From: Hyphomicrobiales bacterium
Lineage (GTDB): Bacteria > Pseudomonadota > Alphaproteobacteria > SPJN01
DNA: 64,000 nt
Direction of reading: 5' to 3'
Assembly (NCBI GenBank): GCA_006844605.1
Contig: SPJN01000018.1
Location: 1-64,000, forward strand
This document shows positions 19,191-27,579 of the stretch, in pieces. A program made the position numbers and the translations under genes. Position 1 is the first letter of the stretch. The number at the start of each line of letters is the position of its first letter. The notes under the pieces are model-generated. The model saw only the letters and a list, made by a program, of their open reading frames with translations, did no database searches and had not been told where the DNA came from.

Positions 19191-19460
19191 TCAGTGCCCA
19201 TCGGGCGCATCTTTATGACGGGGTGGGGGGACAGGGTCAAACCCCGAACTGCCGCCAAGCCATGTGATCGGGTGGCAACGCATGATCCGCTTGAACCCCA
19301 ACCAGCCACCATACAACGCCCCATGGGTCTCAATCGCCTCCATCGCATAGGAGGAGCAGGTGGGTGTGTAACGGCAATTGGGCCCCAAAAAAGGGGAAAT
19401 GGTCGCCTGATAAATCCAGATCAAGCCTTTGAAAACATATGCTAAGGGGCTGTTTTTCAT
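19191..19460 (-). CDS. yidD: Membrane protein insertion efficiency factor YidD
   Basis: Small membrane-associated protein (89 aa) that assists YidC-dependent insertion. It shows the family set [23 protein letters not shown] and the later [10 protein letters not shown] with its conserved cysteines. The start ATG at 19460 shares one base with the rnpA stop (TAATG), so translation is coupled to rnpA. Position between rnpA and yidC is the standard arrangement. Confidence 0.95.
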   Translation of the reverse strand: MKNSPLAYVFKGLIWIYQATISPFLGPNCRYTPTCSSYAMEAIETHGALYGGWLGFKRIMRCHPITWLGGSSGFDPVPPPRHKDAPDGH

Positions 19461-19879
19461 TATTTATTTGCTGTCTGCGGGGTTTTCTTCCGCGTGTTGC
19501 TTTTGATGTTTTGGCGCGGTGCGTGAACTTTGGTCACGGCCTTTTCAAGGTCGCCGATCAATTGTTCAAAAGGTAGGTCAGCAGTTTCTATCTTGCCGAT
19601 GATGACATAATCGGTGCCAGCCTTGCCCATTCGCGACAAAACGTCCCGCGCCGCGGCCCGCAAGCGCCGCTTGGTGCGGTTGCGACGAACCGCATTGCCC
19701 AATCGCTTTGTACAGGTGAAACCGATCCGAATCGTGTCGGGCTGGGCGTCCTCCGCAGGTGTTGGGCGTGCCTCGACAATCAGGCTGGAGAATCTGGCGC
19801 GGCTTCCCTTGCGAACCCGCAGAAAATCACGCCTTTCTTGCAGACTGATCATTGTCGGCGCTGTGCTTGGCTGGTCCAT
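19460..19879 (-). CDS. rnpA: Ribonuclease P protein component RnpA
   Basis: Protein subunit of RNase P, which trims the 5' end of precursor tRNAs. 139 aa. It shows the RnpA core with FLRVRKGSR near residue 20, the RNR-type motif [16 protein letters not shown] and a basic, low-complexity tail ([13 protein letters not shown]). The N-terminus may begin at M1 (19879) or M10 ([10 protein letters not shown]). The start is about 120 bp downstream of the rpmH stop, with a hairpin terminator/attenuator between. Confidence 0.93.
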   Translation of the reverse strand: MDQPSTAPTMISLQERRDFLRVRKGSRARFSSLIVEARPTPAEDAQPDTIRIGFTCTKRLGNAVRRNRTKRRLRAAARDVLSRMGKAGTDYVIIGKIETADLPFEQLIGDLEKAVTKVHAPRQNIKSNTRKKTPQTANK

Positions 19880-19917
19880 GCCCTATCTTGCCTTCAAATT
19901 ACGGCTGCCGGAAACAG

Positions 19918-19950
19918 AAAAACCCCCGCAGAATCTACTGCAGGGGTTTC
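19918..19950 (-). terminator. Hairpin terminator/attenuator between rpmH and rnpA
   Basis: Read on the minus strand, AAACCCCTGCA is followed after an 8-nt loop by TGCGGGGGTTT and then TTTCT. This gives an 11-bp stem with a single mismatch and a short U run, a good intrinsic terminator shape. It would trim transcripts after rpmH and lower rnpA expression relative to L34. Confidence 0.75.
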
Positions 19951-19997
19951 CAAAAATATCAATATGGGCGCATCCGCCCCGATTCACTCTAGTGAAA

Positions 19998-20132
19998 TCA
20001 GGCAGATAGGCTGGCGCGACCCTTGGCACGACGGCGTGCAAGGATTTTACGGCCATTCTTTGTCGCCATGCGAGAACGGAACCCGTGGCGGCGTTTACGA
20101 ACCAGACGGCTCGGCTGAAATGTCCGTTTCAT
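19998..20132 (-). CDS. rpmH: 50S ribosomal protein L34
   Basis: 44-aa basic ribosomal protein. The translation begins [20 protein letters not shown] and ends GRASLSA, the universal L34 pattern and length. AAGGGAGT (20138-20145) is placed about 6 nt before the ATG. It heads the minus-strand rpmH-rnpA-yidD-yidC run, and a strong promoter match lies about 115 nt upstream. Confidence 0.97.
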   Translation of the reverse strand: MKRTFQPSRLVRKRRHGFRSRMATKNGRKILARRRAKGRASLSA

Positions 20133-20164
20133 AGCGGACTCCCTTAGTTTCCGGGGCGCTTCGT

Positions 20165-20182
20165 CAAATCATCACTGATTTG
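20165..20182 (-). promoter_or_regulatory. Hairpin in the rpmH mRNA leader
   Basis: CAAATCA and TGATTTG form a perfect 7-bp inverted repeat around a 4-nt loop. It lies 33-50 nt upstream of the rpmH ATG and inside the predicted leader. It could fold in the mRNA or bind a protein. No function can be assigned. Confidence 0.4.
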
Positions 20183-20246
20183 CGGGGGCCCTAAGCCTAT
20201 ACGGCAAAATTCATATGGTCAGGCAAGAGCCCGATTTGAATGGCGG

Positions 20247-20275
20247 TGTATAGGGCGGCAGCAAAGGCAAGTCAA
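20247..20275 (-). promoter_or_regulatory. Sigma70-type promoter of rpmH
   Basis: On the minus strand TTGACT (20275-20270) is separated by exactly 17 nt from TATACA (20252-20247). Each hexamer differs from consensus at one or two positions. This places transcription start near 20240, giving a leader of roughly 105-110 nt before rpmH. Confidence 0.7.
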
Positions 20276-20336
20276 TCAAATCAACTGTGAAAATGCAGGC
20301 TCGTGCCAACCTGTCGCGCCTTTGAAGCCGTATTAA

Positions 20337-20365
20337 GATCACAAGCGCACACGGCTGATCACAAG
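20337..20365. repeat. GATCACAAG direct repeat upstream of the DUF547 gene
   Basis: The 9-mer GATCACAAG occurs at 20337-20345 and 20357-20365, with a 20-bp period, that is two helical turns. It lies 62-90 bp upstream of the ATG at 20427. The spacing is typical of a direct-repeat operator. The bound protein is unknown. Confidence 0.4.
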
Positions 20366-20426
20366 GAATTGTTCGTGGGCTGACTTTTGCCGAAACTAGC
20401 GTCATTGTGGCCCAAAGGACAGGTGA

Positions 20427-21263
20427 ATGATGAATTTTGGCTTAAAGACAGGAAAATATGCCCCCGCAGCATGGGCTATGAGCTGCCTGATGATGGTGTT
20501 TATCGGCCTGTCAGCCCCTGTGCAGGCGCAAAATTCTGCGGAATTCTCTGCGGATCACAGCCCCTGGGGTCAACTGCTTGGGACATATGTGTCTGCCCAC
20601 AAGGATGGGGTGAACCGCTTCGACTATGGTGCAGTAACAACGCAGGATCGCGCAACATTGGATGCTTATCTGGAAATGTTGGCGTCCAAACCGGTGTCAA
20701 AGGCAGCGCGGGGCCAGCAAATGGCCTTTTGGATCAATCTTTATAATGCGCTGACTGTGCAAGTGATTCTGGATAATTACCCGGTCGATTCGATTCGGCA
20801 GATCACAAATGGCTTCCTGTCTTTTGGGCCGTGGAAAGTAAAACGCATCACTGTTGAGGGACAGCAGCTTTCACTGGACGCGATTGAGCATGATATTTTG
20901 CGGCCACAATTTCGTGACCCGCGCATACATTATGCAGTGAACTGCGCCTCATGGGGCTGTCCGAACCTGCAACAACAGGCATTCACTGCCGACAATCTGG
21001 AACTGTTGCTTGATCAGGGTGCGCGCGCGTACATCAATCATGAGCGCGGCGTGACAATCTCTGACGCGGGACGACTGATCGTGTCGAGCATTTATGATTG
21101 GTTCAAAGCCGATTTCGGTCATGATGACGATCAGGTGCTGGGGCATATTCGAACCTATGCCGATGCGGCATTGCTTGATGCCTTGTCAGGGCACGATGCA
21201 ATTGATGGCTATGAGTATGATTGGACGCTGAATGCGCCTGATCGCAACAAGGGTGACTATTGA
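20427..21263 (+). CDS. DUF547 domain-containing secreted protein
   Basis: Predicted exported protein of unknown function, 278 aa. The signal peptide (hydrophobic core AWAMSCLMMVFIGLSAPVQA) has likely cleavage after AQA near residue 35. The rest is a DUF547 domain: FWINLYNALTVQVIL, DAIEHDILRP, the cysteine pair in VNCASWGCPNLQ and SSIYDWFKADFG. AAAGGA at 20414-20419 is 7 nt before the ATG. It leads a compact plus-strand cluster with a TVP38 protein one base downstream and an FAD oxidoreductase next. The conserved Cys pair might be redox-active (inference). Confidence 0.85.
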   Translation: MMNFGLKTGKYAPAAWAMSCLMMVFIGLSAPVQAQNSAEFSADHSPWGQLLGTYVSAHKDGVNRFDYGAVTTQDRATLDAYLEMLASKPVSKAARGQQMAFWINLYNALTVQVILDNYPVDSIRQITNGFLSFGPWKVKRITVEGQQLSLDAIEHDILRPQFRDPRIHYAVNCASWGCPNLQQQAFTADNLELLLDQGARAYINHERGVTISDAGRLIVSSIYDWFKADFGHDDDQVLGHIRTYADAALLDALSGHDAIDGYEYDWTLNAPDRNKGDY

Positions 21264-21264
21264 T

Positions 21265-22032
21265 ATGTCAGAAGCTGTAGAAAAGCGGAAATCACCGCTG
21301 CGCCAATGGGCTCCGCTGATGCTTTTAATTGCGCTAGGTGTGTTGGTTTATTCGCAAGGGTGGCATCACTATTTGTCTTTGGAGTTTGTTGCGGATAATC
21401 GTGACGCGCTTCAAGGCTTTGTCGCAGATACTTATGTGCTGGCGATTATTGTCTTTGCAGTGATCTATGCCATCTCAACAGCCTTGTCGTTGCCCGGTGG
21501 TGTAATTCTGACAATCCTTGGCGGTTTTCTGTTTGGGCCATTTGTTGGTGGCGGCATTGTCATATTTGCGGCCACAATCGGGGCGACCGGTATTTTTCTG
21601 ATCGCGCGGTCTTCTGTCGGGGAGCCACTTGCCAAGCGGGCAGGGCCGTGGCTTGAAAAACTACGTGATGGTTTTCAGGACAATGCGATGAGTTATCTTT
21701 TGTTCCTGCGGTTGGTGCCCGCATTCCCGTTCTGGTTGGTCAATCTTGCACCCGCATTATTGGGCGTCCCCATGCGGACTTATGTGATTGGGACATTCTT
21801 TGGGATCATACCGGGCACATTTGCCTTTGCCTTTGTGGGTGGCGGGCTTGATTCCATTATTGCAGCCCAGCGCCAATCCTATGACGAGTGCGTCGCCAGC
21901 GGTGCTATGGATTGCGCCTTCACACTGGACCCCGGCGCATTAATCACGACCCAGTTGCTGTTGGCTTTTGCCGCGTTGGGTGTCGTCGCCCTGCTGCCGG
22001 TTGTGGTCAAGCGTCTGCGTTCATCAAATTAA
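21265..22032 (+). CDS. TVP38/TMEM64 (VTT/DedA-like) membrane protein
   Basis: Integral membrane protein, 255 aa from the ATG at 21265, one base after the stop of the DUF547 gene. Four to six helices are visible. The VTT core contains GGVILTILGGFLFGPFVGGG and the re-entrant-type FLRLVPAFPFWLVNLAPALLGV. This family includes lipid scramblase-like and flippase-like proteins in other organisms. A bacterial role is not settled. It is immediately followed by the disulfide oxidoreductase with which this family is fused in other bacteria. Confidence 0.85.
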   Translation: MSEAVEKRKSPLRQWAPLMLLIALGVLVYSQGWHHYLSLEFVADNRDALQGFVADTYVLAIIVFAVIYAISTALSLPGGVILTILGGFLFGPFVGGGIVIFAATIGATGIFLIARSSVGEPLAKRAGPWLEKLRDGFQDNAMSYLLFLRLVPAFPFWLVNLAPALLGVPMRTYVIGTFFGIIPGTFAFAFVGGGLDSIIAAQRQSYDECVASGAMDCAFTLDPGALITTQLLLAFAALGVVALLPVVVKRLRSSN

Positions 22033-22046
22033 TTATAGGGCTAACT

Positions 22047-23471
22047 ATGTCTGAAATTCTAAAACCTGATTTATGTGTTATCGGCGCGGGGTCCGGCGGG
22101 TTATCAGTTGCTGCGGGCGCTGCGCAAATCGGTGCCTCTGTTGTATTGATTGAAAAGCACAAGATGGGCGGTGATTGCCTGAACTATGGTTGCGTGCCTT
22201 CCAAAGCGTTATTGGCTGCGGGTAAACACGCCCACCACATGCGCACCGGCGCGCCGTTTGGTGTGACGCCGGTAGACCCGCAAATAGATTTTTCCAAGGC
22301 GATGGATCATGTTCATGAAACCATTGCCAAGATTGAACCGCATGATTCGGTTGAGCGGTTCGAGGGGTTGGGCTGTACAGTTATTCAGGCCCCCGCGAAA
22401 TTTATCAATAATCGTGAGGTTGAGGCCGGCGGTAAAACCGTCCGGCCCCGGCGGTTTGTGATCGCAACCGGGTCCCGCCCCGCGGTGCCGGATATAGCAG
22501 GGCTTGCCGATGTGCCCTATTTCACAAACGAAACCCTTTTTGAAAATCGCGCCTGCCCTGAACATTTGATCGTTTTGGGCGGTGGTCCTATTGGGCTTGA
22601 GATGGCGCAGGCCCATCATCGGTTGGGCGCGCGTGTTACCGTGCTTGCCCGCTCAACGATCGCCAGTAAGGAAGACGATGAATTGGTGGCGATACTACGC
22701 GACCAGTTGAAGAATGAAGGCATTGAGATTGTTGAGCAGGCGCAAGTGCAGTCATGCACCAAAACAGTGGATGGCCTAGCCGTTCGTGTCTTGATTGATG
22801 GCGCGGTGCGCGAAATTGCCGGGTCGCATTTGTTGGTGGCGACAGGGCGGGTTCCGAATGTTGAGGGGCTGGACCTTGGTGCTGCTGGCATTGCCCATCA
22901 GGATTGCGGCATCACGGTGGACAAGGGGCTGCGCACATCGAACAAGCGCGCCTTTGCCATCGGTGATGTGACGGGCGGGCCACAATTCACGCACGTTGCT
23001 GGGTATCATGCCGGTATTATCATTCGGCGGACATTGTTTCGCACCCCCGCCAAGGCTGATCACAGTGCGGTGCCGCGCGTCACTTATACGGACCCTGAAT
23101 TGGCACAGATCGGATTGACGGAAGAAGACGCGAAAGCAAAAAACATAACGACCAAGATCGTTGAATGGCCATTGTCTGATAATGACCGGGCGGTGGCGGA
23201 GCGGATAGAACATGGCCTAGTAAAGATTATCTGTGCCCCCAATGGCAAGATTTTGGGTGCCGGATTGGTTGGTCCCGGTGCTGGTGAGTTAATGGCGCCG
23301 TTGATTTTGGCCATTTCGCAAGGATTGAAAATTGGCGCCTTTGCCTCGCTTATCATTCCTTACCCAACCTTGGGGGAGGTGCCGAAACGGGCTGCGGGGT
23401 CATGGTATACGCCGATGTTGTATAGCGATCGCACGCGGATGATTGTGAAGCTGTTATCCAAGCTGGGATAA
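22047..23471 (+). CDS. FAD-dependent NAD(P)-disulfide oxidoreductase (mercuric reductase/Lpd-like)
   Basis: Class I pyridine nucleotide-disulfide oxidoreductase, 474 aa from the ATG at 22047. The FAD motif is VIGAGSGGLSV, the redox-active pair is C44/C49 in GGDCLNYGCVPSKALL, the NAD(P) motif is VLGGGPIGLEMA and the second FAD motif is RAFAIGDVTGG. The C-terminal dimerisation domain (PRVTYTDPELAQIGLTE) is present. A usual Lpd or glutathione reductase ends with HPHPT-like catalytic His. Here the equivalent region reads IIPYPTLGE, a Tyr in place of His, as in mercuric reductase-like FAD proteins of the TVP38-linked group. There are no N-terminal HMA domains, so mercury is unlikely to be the substrate. 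Confidence 0.88.
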   Translation: MSEILKPDLCVIGAGSGGLSVAAGAAQIGASVVLIEKHKMGGDCLNYGCVPSKALLAAGKHAHHMRTGAPFGVTPVDPQIDFSKAMDHVHETIAKIEPHDSVERFEGLGCTVIQAPAKFINNREVEAGGKTVRPRRFVIATGSRPAVPDIAGLADVPYFTNETLFENRACPEHLIVLGGGPIGLEMAQAHHRLGARVTVLARSTIASKEDDELVAILRDQLKNEGIEIVEQAQVQSCTKTVDGLAVRVLIDGAVREIAGSHLLVATGRVPNVEGLDLGAAGIAHQDCGITVDKGLRTSNKRAFAIGDVTGGPQFTHVAGYHAGIIIRRTLFRTPAKADHSAVPRVTYTDPELAQIGLTEEDAKAKNITTKIVEWPLSDNDRAVAERIEHGLVKIICAPNGKILGAGLVGPGAGELMAPLILAISQGLKIGAFASLIIPYPTLGEVPKRAAGSWYTPMLYSDRTRMIVKLLSKLG

Positions 23472-23501
23472 GCATGAGCGTCTGTGTTAAGCTGCCTGCC
23501 G

Positions 23502-24953
23502 ATGGTTAATGATGTGCAGACAAACGAAAAAGGGAAGCCCGCCAGGTCAGGCGGGCTGGGCCTATCTGCGCGCGTGCTACTGCTGACCATCAGCTTTATT
23601 ATGTTGGCCGAGTTGTTGATATTCGTCCCATCCATTTCGCAGTACCGCATTTCATGGTTAGAGGACCGTTTGGCCAATGCGCAGATCGCGGCACTGGCAT
23701 TGCTTGCCGCTGATGATGAAATGGTCCCCCCCTCATTGCGTGAAGAGTTGCTGCGCAATGCAGAGGTGAAATCGGTGGTATTGCAGCGAAGCGAAGAAAA
23801 ACATTTGATATTGTCAGATGATATGCCGCCTGATTACGGGGCCTATTATAATCTTGATGCGCGGGGCTGGCTGCAATCGATTGGCGACGCGTTCCGCACA
23901 ATGTTCCGGCAGGAAAGCCGCTATATTCGTGTGCGAGGTATGGCCCAGTATGAGGCTGGCGGGTTTGTTGAAATCGTTATTGCAGAAGAACCATTATGTG
24001 CAGCATTGATCACCCATGCCCAGAATATATTTCTGTTATCGCTTGCCATCGCCCTGATTGTTGGCGTGCTGCTTTATCTGGCATTGGCAGGTATGATTAT
24101 TACGCCGCTGCAGCGATTAATAAATGCCATGACAGGGTTTCGCGCTGCACCAGAAAGTGACACTCACCTGGTCGTGCCATCAACCCGCGCGGATGAATTA
24201 GGCGCGGCAGAATCAGCGTTGGCCGCGATGCAACAAGATTTGCAGCATTATCTGAAACTGCAGGGCAGGCAGGCTGCCTTGGGCCGTGCAGTGCAAAAAA
24301 TCAATCATGATTTGCGTAATATCTTTACGACGGTGCAATTGTTGTCAGATCGGCTGGGGGATAGTGAAGACCCTGCCGTGCGCCGCGTTGCGCCGCGTTT
24401 TATTGGGGCAGTTGACCGGGCCTTGTCTATGTCGCAATCAGTTTTGAAGTATGGCTCCGCAGAAGAGGATCCGCCCCGCAAAAGGCAAATGAACCTGCAT
24501 ACGCTGGTTGATGAAGTGGGCAGTGCTGTGCTGGTGACAGGGGCGGGACCTGTGGATCAGGGCGCAATCCGTTTTTCAAACAAGGTGGAACCAGATTTTG
24601 AAGTGGTTGCCGATCCCGATCAGCTGTTTCGAGTTTTGATCAATATTAGCCGCAATGCCGTGCAGGCATTTGAAGGCCAAGTTGCTGGTGGCGACGCAGT
24701 GGGGGATGTGATGATTTCCGCTAACCGTGACGGGGGCAATATTATTGTTGATATAGAAGACAATGCTGGCGGTGTGCCAAATGATGTGCAGGCCCGCTTG
24801 TTTGAGCCTTTTGCGACCTCATCAAAGGCGGATGGAACCGGGTTGGGGCTGACGATTGCGCGCGAGTTGGTCGAAGGTCATGGCGGCAGCTTGATCCTAC
24901 ATCATAGTGATGCGACGGGGTCTTGTTTCCGCATTTGTTTGCCGGACCAATAA
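23502..24953 (+). CDS. Sensor histidine kinase
   Basis: Membrane-bound two-component kinase, 483 aa from the ATG at 23502; a GTG at 23484 is in frame. TM1 is at about residues 22-45 and a periplasmic sensor domain spans about 45-170. TM2 is near 172-195 (LLSLAIALIVGVLLYLALAG), then HAMP. The phosphoacceptor is H269 in KINHDLRN and the ATPase domain has NISRNAVQAF, DNAGGVP and GTGLGLTIARELVEGHGG. The H-box is of the HDLRN type rather than HELRTP. No response regulator gene lies beside it. It sits 30 nt after the oxidoreductase, so membrane or redox stress is a possible signal (inference). Confidence 0.87.
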   Translation: MVNDVQTNEKGKPARSGGLGLSARVLLLTISFIMLAELLIFVPSISQYRISWLEDRLANAQIAALALLAADDEMVPPSLREELLRNAEVKSVVLQRSEEKHLILSDDMPPDYGAYYNLDARGWLQSIGDAFRTMFRQESRYIRVRGMAQYEAGGFVEIVIAEEPLCAALITHAQNIFLLSLAIALIVGVLLYLALAGMIITPLQRLINAMTGFRAAPESDTHLVVPSTRADELGAAESALAAMQQDLQHYLKLQGRQAALGRAVQKINHDLRNIFTTVQLLSDRLGDSEDPAVRRVAPRFIGAVDRALSMSQSVLKYGSAEEDPPRKRQMNLHTLVDEVGSAVLVTGAGPVDQGAIRFSNKVEPDFEVVADPDQLFRVLINISRNAVQAFEGQVAGGDAVGDVMISANRDGGNIIVDIEDNAGGVPNDVQARLFEPFATSSKADGTGLGLTIARELVEGHGGSLILHHSDATGSCFRICLPDQ

Positions 24954-24966
24954 AGGGAAACCAGTG

Positions 24967-25749
24967 ATGGCATGGGATGCAGATCAATATTTGAAATTCG
25001 AAGATCACCGCACGCGGCCTGCGCGCGATTTGGTGAACGCCCTGCCGCCTATTGCGCCCAGTCATATCGTTGATCTTGGGTGTGGAACAGGGACATCGAC
25101 AGCCCTATTGCGTGTCCAATTTCCTGATGCGCAGTTGAACGGCATTGATAACGCACCTGAAATGCTGGCGAAGGCGGCAAACATGAACCTGCCAGATGTT
25201 AGCTGGCAGGTGGCTGATGTTGCAGCGTGGGCAGCAGATCGCGCGGGCCCTGCGTTTGATTTGATATATTCCAATGCCTTGTTCCATTGGCTGGGTGAGC
25301 ATGAACTACTCTTCCCGCAGTTAATAGCGCGGTTGACCCCCGGTGGTATTTTGGCGGTGCAAATGCCCCGAAATTTTGAAGAACCAAGCCATCAATTGAC
25401 GATCGATTGCCTGAACGATATGGGGTTAAGCAACCTGATCCCCACGACATGGCTACAAGGGGCGGTGGGATTGCCAAGCCAATATGATGATTGGTTGCGG
25501 CCCCACAGCCTGTCGCGGTCTATCTGGACGACCACATATTATCACCGACTTGAAGGTGATGCCCCGGTGCTGAATTGGATCAAGGGCGCTGCCCTGCGGC
25601 CAATCCTTTCTGCCTTGAATAACGACCAAACGGTAGAGCTTGAGGCACGTTTAGAACGCCTGTTGGCGCAGGCCTATCCGCCGATGGATGATGGGGCGGT
25701 TTTATTCCCCTTCACCCGTTTGTTTGTTATCGCAGAAAAGACCCCGTAA
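24967..25749 (+). CDS. tam: Trans-aconitate 2-methyltransferase-like SAM methyltransferase
   Basis: Class I methyltransferase, 260 aa from the ATG at 24967. SAM motif I is VDLGCGTGTSTALL and the acidic loop GIDNAPEML follows. LIYSNALFHWLGEHELLFPQL and LAVQMPRNFEEPSHQL correspond to E. coli Tam. The C-terminal IWTTTYYHRLEGDAPVLNWIKGAALRP and LFPFTRLFVIAEK complete the similarity. Tam detoxifies spontaneously formed trans-aconitate. It lies 13 nt after the kinase gene and ends 8 bp before the convergent ggt stop. Confidence 0.85.
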   Translation: MAWDADQYLKFEDHRTRPARDLVNALPPIAPSHIVDLGCGTGTSTALLRVQFPDAQLNGIDNAPEMLAKAANMNLPDVSWQVADVAAWAADRAGPAFDLIYSNALFHWLGEHELLFPQLIARLTPGGILAVQMPRNFEEPSHQLTIDCLNDMGLSNLIPTTWLQGAVGLPSQYDDWLRPHSLSRSIWTTTYYHRLEGDAPVLNWIKGAALRPILSALNNDQTVELEARLERLLAQAYPPMDDGAVLFPFTRLFVIAEKTP

Positions 25750-25756
25750 CGGGCCG

Positions 25757-27523
25757 CTAGTCGCCAAGAGCAACGCCTTCTCTGCGCGGATCAGCGCCAC
25801 CTTGTAGTTCACCATCCTTATAGATAATGGCTTGAAGGCCGCTGGTTAGTTCCGGTGTTGTCACAATATGGCCCATCGCTTGCAGCGCGTCTTTATGTGC
25901 TTCAAGCGCGGTGCCTTTTTCCAGCTCAGTTGTGCCATTTCTGTTCACATGATGCGGCAGGTTCAATGCCGCCTGTGCATCCAATCCCCAATCCAATATC
26001 CCGACCAATGATTGCGCGACATAGGCAATGATGCGGCTACCGCCGGGGGAGCCTACCGCCGCGTGGAATGAGCCATCTTCATTAAAGACCAGCATGGGTG
26101 ACATAGATGATCGGGGACGTTTGCCGCCATCAACGCGATTGGCAACTGGCAGGCCATCACGTTCCGGAATGAAGGAAAAATCGGTTAACTCGTTGTTCAG
26201 AAAAAACCCCCCTGCCATAATGTGGGCACCAAAAGGCCCCTCTATGCTCGCTGTCATGGAGACTGTTTGCCCCCATTTATCTCTTACGGACAGGTGGGTT
26301 GTTGACGGCACCTCAAGGCTTCCATCAGGGGCATAGGCAAGTGGTTGGTTGCTTGGTGGCAGGCCGGGGTCCGCCTCCTGTTTGACAACTTGTTCAGGGT
26401 TAATCAATGCTGCCCGGTTGGCAAGATATGTTGGGTCCAGCATGCCATAGACGGGCACATCAACAAAATCAGGGTCGCCCACATACATATTGCGGTCGGC
26501 ATAGGCAAGGCGGCTGGCCTCTGACACCAGATGGACTGCCTTGGCGGAGCTTGGCTCTACCGTTGCCATGTCGAACCGTTCGAGCAGCCCCAAAATTTGT
26601 AGGACAGTCACGCCGCCGGATGTGGGCGGGGGCATGCCGCACAGCCGCCAGCTGCGGTAGGCGGTGCAAAGCGGGGTTCGTTCAACAGCCTGATAGGTAA
26701 CGAAATCCGCTACTGTCATATCGCCGGGCGCGCCAACGGAGTTGTTGATCGTCTCAACCATCTGGCGTGCCAGTGGCCCGCGATAAAATCCGTCTCGTCC
26801 CTTTTCGGCGATCAGTTCCAATGTGTCGGCATAATCAAGGTTCATCAAATATTCGCCCTGCCGGATGGGCAGGCCATCTGACCTATATAGATAGTCTTTG
26901 GCGATGGGCATTTCCCGAAGGATAGGGTCGCGAAGGGCTGCCTTATAAAGACGGGGACTGATTACAAAGCCGTTCTTGGCCAAATCAATCGCGGGGGTAA
27001 ACAAATCGGCCCAAGGAAGCCGCCCATGTTTTTCGTGCGCCAGTGCCATCAGTGCAATCATTCCTGGCACGCCAACCGACCGGCCGCCGACAACCGCTTC
27101 GCCAAAGTCCATACGGTCGCCATTTTTCAAGAAACGATCGGGTTGTGCCGCACGGGGTGCCTTTTCACGTCCGTCATAGGCATGAATGCCGCTAGATAGG
27201 CCGTCATGCACCATCATGAAGCCGCCGCCGCCAATGCCGCTTGATTGTGGTTCAACCAATGTCAGCACAAGTTCAGCGGCAATTGCGGCATCAACGGCGG
27301 ACCCGCCATTGCGCAGAATTTTCAATGCTGCCCGTGTTGCATAGGGGTTGGCGGTTGCCGCCATATGGGTGTCGGCTGTGGCAGCCTCTTCCCGTTGTTG
27401 ATTTGCGAACCACTGACGGGGGTCTTCTTCTTTTTCGGGCCTCTCAGGGAAAAAGGCAATGATAGCGCCTGCCAAAGCCACGACGCCGATCAAACCAAAA
27501 AAGGCAAGCATTCTGTTAGACAT
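25757..27523 (-). CDS. ggt: Gamma-glutamyltransferase
   Basis: Cleaves gamma-glutamyl bonds of glutathione and related peptides, or transfers the glutamyl group, in the periplasm. 588 aa from the ATG at 27523; an in-frame ATG at 27544 adds seven residues and lies only 35 bp from the divergent gene. An N-terminal hydrophobic segment (MLAFFGLIGVVALAGAIIAFF) is a signal or anchor. The large subunit has DGREKAPRAAQPDRF. The small subunit should start at the catalytic Thr in VPSTTHLSVRDKWG after autocleavage. GGKRPRSSMSPM and GSPGGSRI are oxyanion/binding motifs of the family. Confidence 0.93.
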   Translation of the reverse strand: MSNRMLAFFGLIGVVALAGAIIAFFPERPEKEEDPRQWFANQQREEAATADTHMAATANPYATRAALKILRNGGSAVDAAIAAELVLTLVEPQSSGIGGGGFMMVHDGLSSGIHAYDGREKAPRAAQPDRFLKNGDRMDFGEAVVGGRSVGVPGMIALMALAHEKHGRLPWADLFTPAIDLAKNGFVISPRLYKAALRDPILREMPIAKDYLYRSDGLPIRQGEYLMNLDYADTLELIAEKGRDGFYRGPLARQMVETINNSVGAPGDMTVADFVTYQAVERTPLCTAYRSWRLCGMPPPTSGGVTVLQILGLLERFDMATVEPSSAKAVHLVSEASRLAYADRNMYVGDPDFVDVPVYGMLDPTYLANRAALINPEQVVKQEADPGLPPSNQPLAYAPDGSLEVPSTTHLSVRDKWGQTVSMTASIEGPFGAHIMAGGFFLNNELTDFSFIPERDGLPVANRVDGGKRPRSSMSPMLVFNEDGSFHAAVGSPGGSRIIAYVAQSLVGILDWGLDAQAALNLPHHVNRNGTTELEKGTALEAHKDALQAMGHIVTTPELTSGLQAIIYKDGELQGGADPRREGVALGD

Positions 27524-27579
27524 GGTGGCACTATGCCTTTTCATGTCGATCAGGAAAAGCCGGAAAGGAATAAAATCGC

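Noticed and set aside
21888-22046. Upstream extension of the FAD oxidoreductase frame
   Set aside because: It runs through the end of the TVP38 gene in another frame. The FAD motif begins 10 residues after the ATG at 22047, where the family starts.
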